Source: Litsea cubeba
Taxonomy: Eukaryota > Streptophyta > Magnoliopsida > Laurales > Lauraceae
DNA: 64,000 nucleotides
Reading direction: 5' to 3'
Assembly (NCBI GenBank): GCA_012931725.1
Contig: CM022949.1
Location: 32,936,258-33,000,257 of the forward strand
This document shows positions 60,359 to 64,000 of this stretch, piece by piece. Each line of letters begins with the position of its first letter. Position 1 is the first letter of the stretch. A model generated the notes under the pieces. The model saw nothing but the letters and a program-made list of their open reading frames with translations. It was not told where the DNA came from and did not search any database. Position numbers and translations under genes: made by a program.

Positions 60359-61938
60359 TGATTGTTCACGTTCAATTACATGACTTTGGTATTATCAAAT
60401 GGTGTGGAATAGGTCAGAGTCTTGATCAGAGATCACTAACTTCCACGAGGTTCCAGAACACCTCTCGCATCTGCTGCAGCAGGAATGATTCATCATTCAA
60501 TTCAATTCATTGTTACTGTTAGTAACTTTCCATTTCATTTCAGTTATTTAATTCATATACAGTGTAGTTCGTTCAATGAGTTGAGGACTATAATAATGTG
60601 GAAATTAACCAATTCTAGTCAGACTTCTAAGCCAACCCAATGAGTGAAACATTCATTTTCCAATACACGTACTATTTTTGATGAATATCATTTTTTAATC
60701 ATGTATTCACAAAATTGAGTTTACACCTATGAAGGCTTAGACATTAACAAATTCAGCCTGTATACATTAAGGTTCAAAACAGACAAGTTAATGCACTCCT
60801 GTACAGTGTCGGTCAGCTTGTCGGTCGGCCTGTCGGTCGACCAACAGCTGCAGGTCGGCTGACCGACGATACGTCGGTCAGAATTCCAGAGAGCTGGAAT
60901 TCACTGAACCAATCCTTCAGGTTGTCGGTCGACCGACCTTCTTCTGTCGGCTGACCGACATAACGTCGATCAGAATTCCAGAGAACTGAAATATATAGAA
61001 AACAGACCCAGACCTGTCGGTCAGGTCATCGGTCGACCGACCATACGTCGGTCCGAATTCCAGAGAGCTGGAATTCACTGAAATCAGGTCCTAGACCTGT
61101 CGGTCAGCTCGTCGGTCGACCTGTCGGTCAACCGACAGATACCCAGAAGCTCAATTTCGAGCTTTAGATTTTCTGAAGTCAATTTCATGGAATTTCTTCC
61201 AATTGAGTTCCAACATGCCTAAAACATTACAAATCATAGGAAAACATATGTACTTGCCTCTATTGATGCTAAATCCACGAAAACCCCTTTGTTTAGCTTG
61301 AGCTTGAGATCAAATCCTTTTCAATCCAAGCTTTATAGTTCCTCCAATAGAAAGTGAGTTGAGGAAGATGAAGAGGATGATGAAGTGGAAGAATGTTCTT
61401 CAAACTCACTTGTGAAGTCTTTGCTTGATGCTTGATAAAGAGAGAATGAAAGTAAACAGAGACAAGGAAGAAGAAAGGGGGGTGCCTAGGGTTTGGTTGA
61501 AGTAGAATGAGTTGAATCAACTCTTCTTAAGCTTATATAAGCTTAAGTTTAAGTTTAGCCCCTCCACTTCCTAATTTCATCTCAATTTGAGTCAAATGAA
61601 GGGTCATTTGATCCAACATTCGTCAAATGACTTCGAGTCTTTAACGAAAGTAAACGTACTCCTCAAGATACGCGTGTTGGCATCGAGAGTTTCCGTATTC
61701 GACGAAATACGCGAAAATCCGTATTTACATAAAAGTCCCTCAATTCCTAGTTTGAGTTCAAAAACTCATTCAATCCATTTACAATCCATTTCACAAGTTC
61801 ATTAAGCTCAATTCATTCTCGTAAGGCTAAACCAAGTCAATTTGGTCCTCATCCCTCATTAATTCAATTAAACACGTTTAATTAGCCATAAGTTCAATTA
61901 ATAAGAGTTAATCGTGATTAACTCGGGACGGGGTCTTA

Positions 61939-61940
<2 letters not shown>
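60359..61940 (-). mobile_element. Probable gypsy-type LTR (solo or partial)
   Basis: The right end reads GACGGGGTCTTACA; on the minus strand this is TGTAAGACCCCGTCCCGAGT, a typical plant gypsy LTR start. A minus-strand TATA box (TTATATAAG) lies near 61,535. The left end probably lies at TGATTGTTCACG (60,359), giving about 1.58 kb. The flanks (TTCAA on the left, CTCTC on the right) do not match, so no target duplication is seen and the left limit is uncertain. It abuts the A3 breakpoint. Confidence 0.5.
60808..61145. repeat. Array of GTCGGTCGACCGAC-type palindromic repeats
   Basis: About four irregular units of 65-100 bp each carry GTCGGTCGACCGAC-like palindromes, followed in the first three by GAATTCCAGAG and a GAACTG/GAGCTG variant. 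They are GC-rich within AT-rich surroundings and lie in the transcribed half of the LTR-like sequence. Confidence 0.85.

Positions 61941-61977
<37 letters not shown>
61941..61977. repeat. CT microsatellite
   Basis: A pure CT dinucleotide run directly next to the LTR-like end. Confidence 0.97.
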
Positions 61978-61979
<2 letters not shown>

Positions 61980-63540
61980 TTTTTTAGAAGGTAATTTAAC
62001 ATATTTACTGATTAAAAAATTTTAGTGCTCAAGTTGCTGACGGATGCATTTTGATATGTGGGCATGCCTTTTTATTTGATGCTCACCATCCATTTCATAC
62101 ATAAGCAATTTTATTGATATCTAAACATGGGTTTTGAAGGATAATCTGACAGGTAATTTTCATTTCTTAAATTAGAAGGAATTTCTTCACTGAAAACTGG
62201 TGCTGGTATTGTTCATTTGAGTATAATCTCATTGGTGGCATGACTATAAGTTTTTGGGGGAAATCGTTAAAACTCTAAACAGAGTCTGAAAACTCCATGT
62301 TTTAATTGTGAACATAATCATGGTTTGTTATGAGAAAGAAGCACAGCTAAGTAAGCTCTACTATACCTTTTTTTCCTTTTGGTAAAATGAAGCTATGCTT
62401 TGCTTGAAATAATGAAATGGGTATTCCATAAGATTACCACTATGCAAGTTTCAAACACTTTGATGGAATTCAGGAGGTAAAGTTTTGATGAAAATTCTAG
62501 CATACTCTAACTGGTATTTAAAGAAGTATGGAATCTTACGAAACCACTTTTCATTTTGAAACGTATGACTGCAGTAACTTTCAGCAATTTTGTTATTCCA
62601 ACTTTGATATTGAAAATGTGTGATGGATTGTTCACATGTTCAATTTCCAACTCATCCTATCCCATTCCATGCAACTAGATGACTCAAGTAATGAAGTAAT
62701 CAAATTTCAAACTAGTTATAGTTTGTTAGGTTTCGATTTGTGAGATTCAACAAATGCTGACATGCACTGAACTTTTGCAATGCATTGAATACAAGTGCAT
62801 AGCAGTCCTTTTCGGGCATGCCGATTGACATTTTCCTCCTTGAAATTGAAGGGAGGTGATATCTTAAATTTTTGGGTGGTTTTGGTTTGCCTTTTTGTAT
62901 AGGGCCGTCTCGTTAGGCTTGGCTTCTATATCTGCTTTTTGTTGGGTCTTTGTTTTGTTGGTATTTATCTTTGCTTTCCAGTATATATCTTTTGCACTAG
63001 TAAGCTTTTGATTAATCTTGTACAAGTTAATATTAATTAAAAAAAAAGTGCATAGTAGTCCTTGAGAATGGCTTGGGCTGAAACTTCATTGAAATGAATA
63101 TAACACGAGGGAAATAGATGGTCAAGAATTTGACAATAACTTAATCTTGAGGATGAATGTAGCAAGAGCTTCAAAGGGTTGGGTTTGGCTTTCATGATCT
63201 TTAGAGGAAGGAAAATCAAAAGAGACATTTAGAAATGTAGGCAGATTTCAGTTTTAGTAATTCTGGAATTAATGTTGTTGCATACTACTACTATTTGTGT
63301 CATGGTAATCAGATAAGGAGCTATTTCTAGATGGCCCCATGCAAACCAAGCAAACTTATACCGATAATAAAAAGTTAAATAAAATAAATAAAGCAAACTT
63401 ATGCCATGTCCAACTGTTAATGATTACTTAGTGAAATTAATGCGTAGCCCATATATTTAATCAATTTTAACATAGGGGATGTGGAAGGCAGCCTATAGTT
63501 GTTCAATTATTATCACTCCGCGTTGCGTTGCGGAATGAGA
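61978..63540. other. Intergenic sequence, no gene seen
   Basis: AT-rich. Short frames on both strands show no family pattern. Confidence 0.45.
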
Positions 63541-63560
63541 CATGAATAGGTTTTTTTTTT

Positions 63561-63660
63561 CTGAGTTGGCTCAGTGGCCAGGAGAGGTGATTGGAAACCA
63601 GCCTGCCAGGGATCGAGCCCTGGCAGCTGAATGCACCCTCCACAATTTTATGAAAATGGA
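63561..63660 (+). mobile_element. tRNA-derived SINE-like sequence
   Basis: TGGCTCAGTGG (63,567-63,577) fits the RNA polymerase III A box, and GGATCGAGCCC (63,610-63,620) approximates the B box, 33 bp further on. Such spacing is usual in tRNA-derived SINEs. The rest does not fold as a normal tRNA by eye. The 3' end is not clear. Confidence 0.45.
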
Positions 63661-64000
63661 AATGCAAAGAGATGGGGACTCATTTGCTTCCAAGATAAGG
63701 GCTTTATTGTTGATGAAAGTAATGGTGAAACTAATGGTGTATTGGGAGAATGATTTATGTTAACTATAATGAATATGATTAATTATTTGCTCTTGCAAAG
63801 TATCGTATGACATGGATATGTGAATCTCTTTAATAAAATAATCTTTATATCTCTTGGGACCTGTTTGTTTGCATTATAGTACATGGGGATTGAATACATA
63901 TAATTTATACCATAAATGGTTAGAAATATATTTTTGCGATCAGCAAAATCTGACCTCATGTGAATATAGACGCTTGAAACATAAAAAAAATGCAAATATA

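Noticed and set aside
60359..61940. Complete LTR insertion with target duplication
   Set aside because: The flanks do not match and the left limit is unclear, so only a probable LTR is reported.

Overview
The window is nuclear DNA of a flowering plant. The evidence is spliced genes with plant-type GT/AG introns, AT-rich intergenic sequence, a PLS-class pentatricopeptide-repeat (PPR) gene, a plant-type CDC20, a nuclear gene for mitochondrial CCMH, and nested LTR retrotransposons with initiator-Met-tRNA primer sites. The species cannot be fixed from the sequence alone. Three host genes are recognisable: CCMH (minus strand, 21,995-24,914, three exons), CDC20 (plus strand, 29,661-32,291, five exons, 474 aa) and a PPR gene of the E subgroup (plus strand, 48,924-50,938, one frameshift near the C-terminus).

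Most of the rest is a segmental duplication. One module occurs three times in direct orientation: A1 (1 to 21,979, interrupted by insertions), A2 (33,753-46,017) and A3 (52,905-about 60,350). A2 and A3 resemble each other more than either resembles A1. Each copy holds a decayed fragment like the first coding exon of a LOG cytokinin-activating enzyme, other exon-like blocks of unknown identity, and a 281-bp tandem unit present 2, 3 and 2 times. Downstream of A1 lie CCMH and CDC20. Downstream of A2 the CCMH segment is absent, and a copy of the CDC20 promoter and 5' leader (46,657-47,553) stops before any coding exon. It is joined there to another small module fragment. The duplication therefore spread a CDC20 promoter without its gene.

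Comparison of the copies gives filled and empty sites for several insertions. A1 alone carries: (i) a 337-bp Helitron-like element (3,142-3,478); (ii) a probable 571-bp solo LTR (11,100-11,670); (iii) a 9.55-kb Ty3/gypsy chromovirus-like retrotransposon (11,976-21,526) with TSD CTAAT, 2.1-kb LTRs and gag/pol broken by frameshifts; (iv) nested inside its integrase C-terminal region, a 524-bp TRIM (18,690-19,213) with its own LTRs, PBS, PPT and TSD CAACC; and (v) an 826-bp solo LTR (28,410-29,235, TSD ACTAC) in the CDC20 promoter, about 160 bp upstream of the TATA box.

Other structure: a long-inverted-repeat (foldback) element of about 1.5 kb in A1 and A2, whose left arm is where A3 ends; a MITE of about 420 bp with about 65-bp inverted repeats in A1 and A2; a perfect 161-bp tandem duplication just upstream of the PPR start codon; an LTR-like sequence near 60.36-61.94 kb with an array of GTCGGTCGACCGAC-type palindromes; and a tRNA-derived SINE-like sequence at about 63.56 kb. 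No CRISPR, rRNA or intact tRNA gene was seen.
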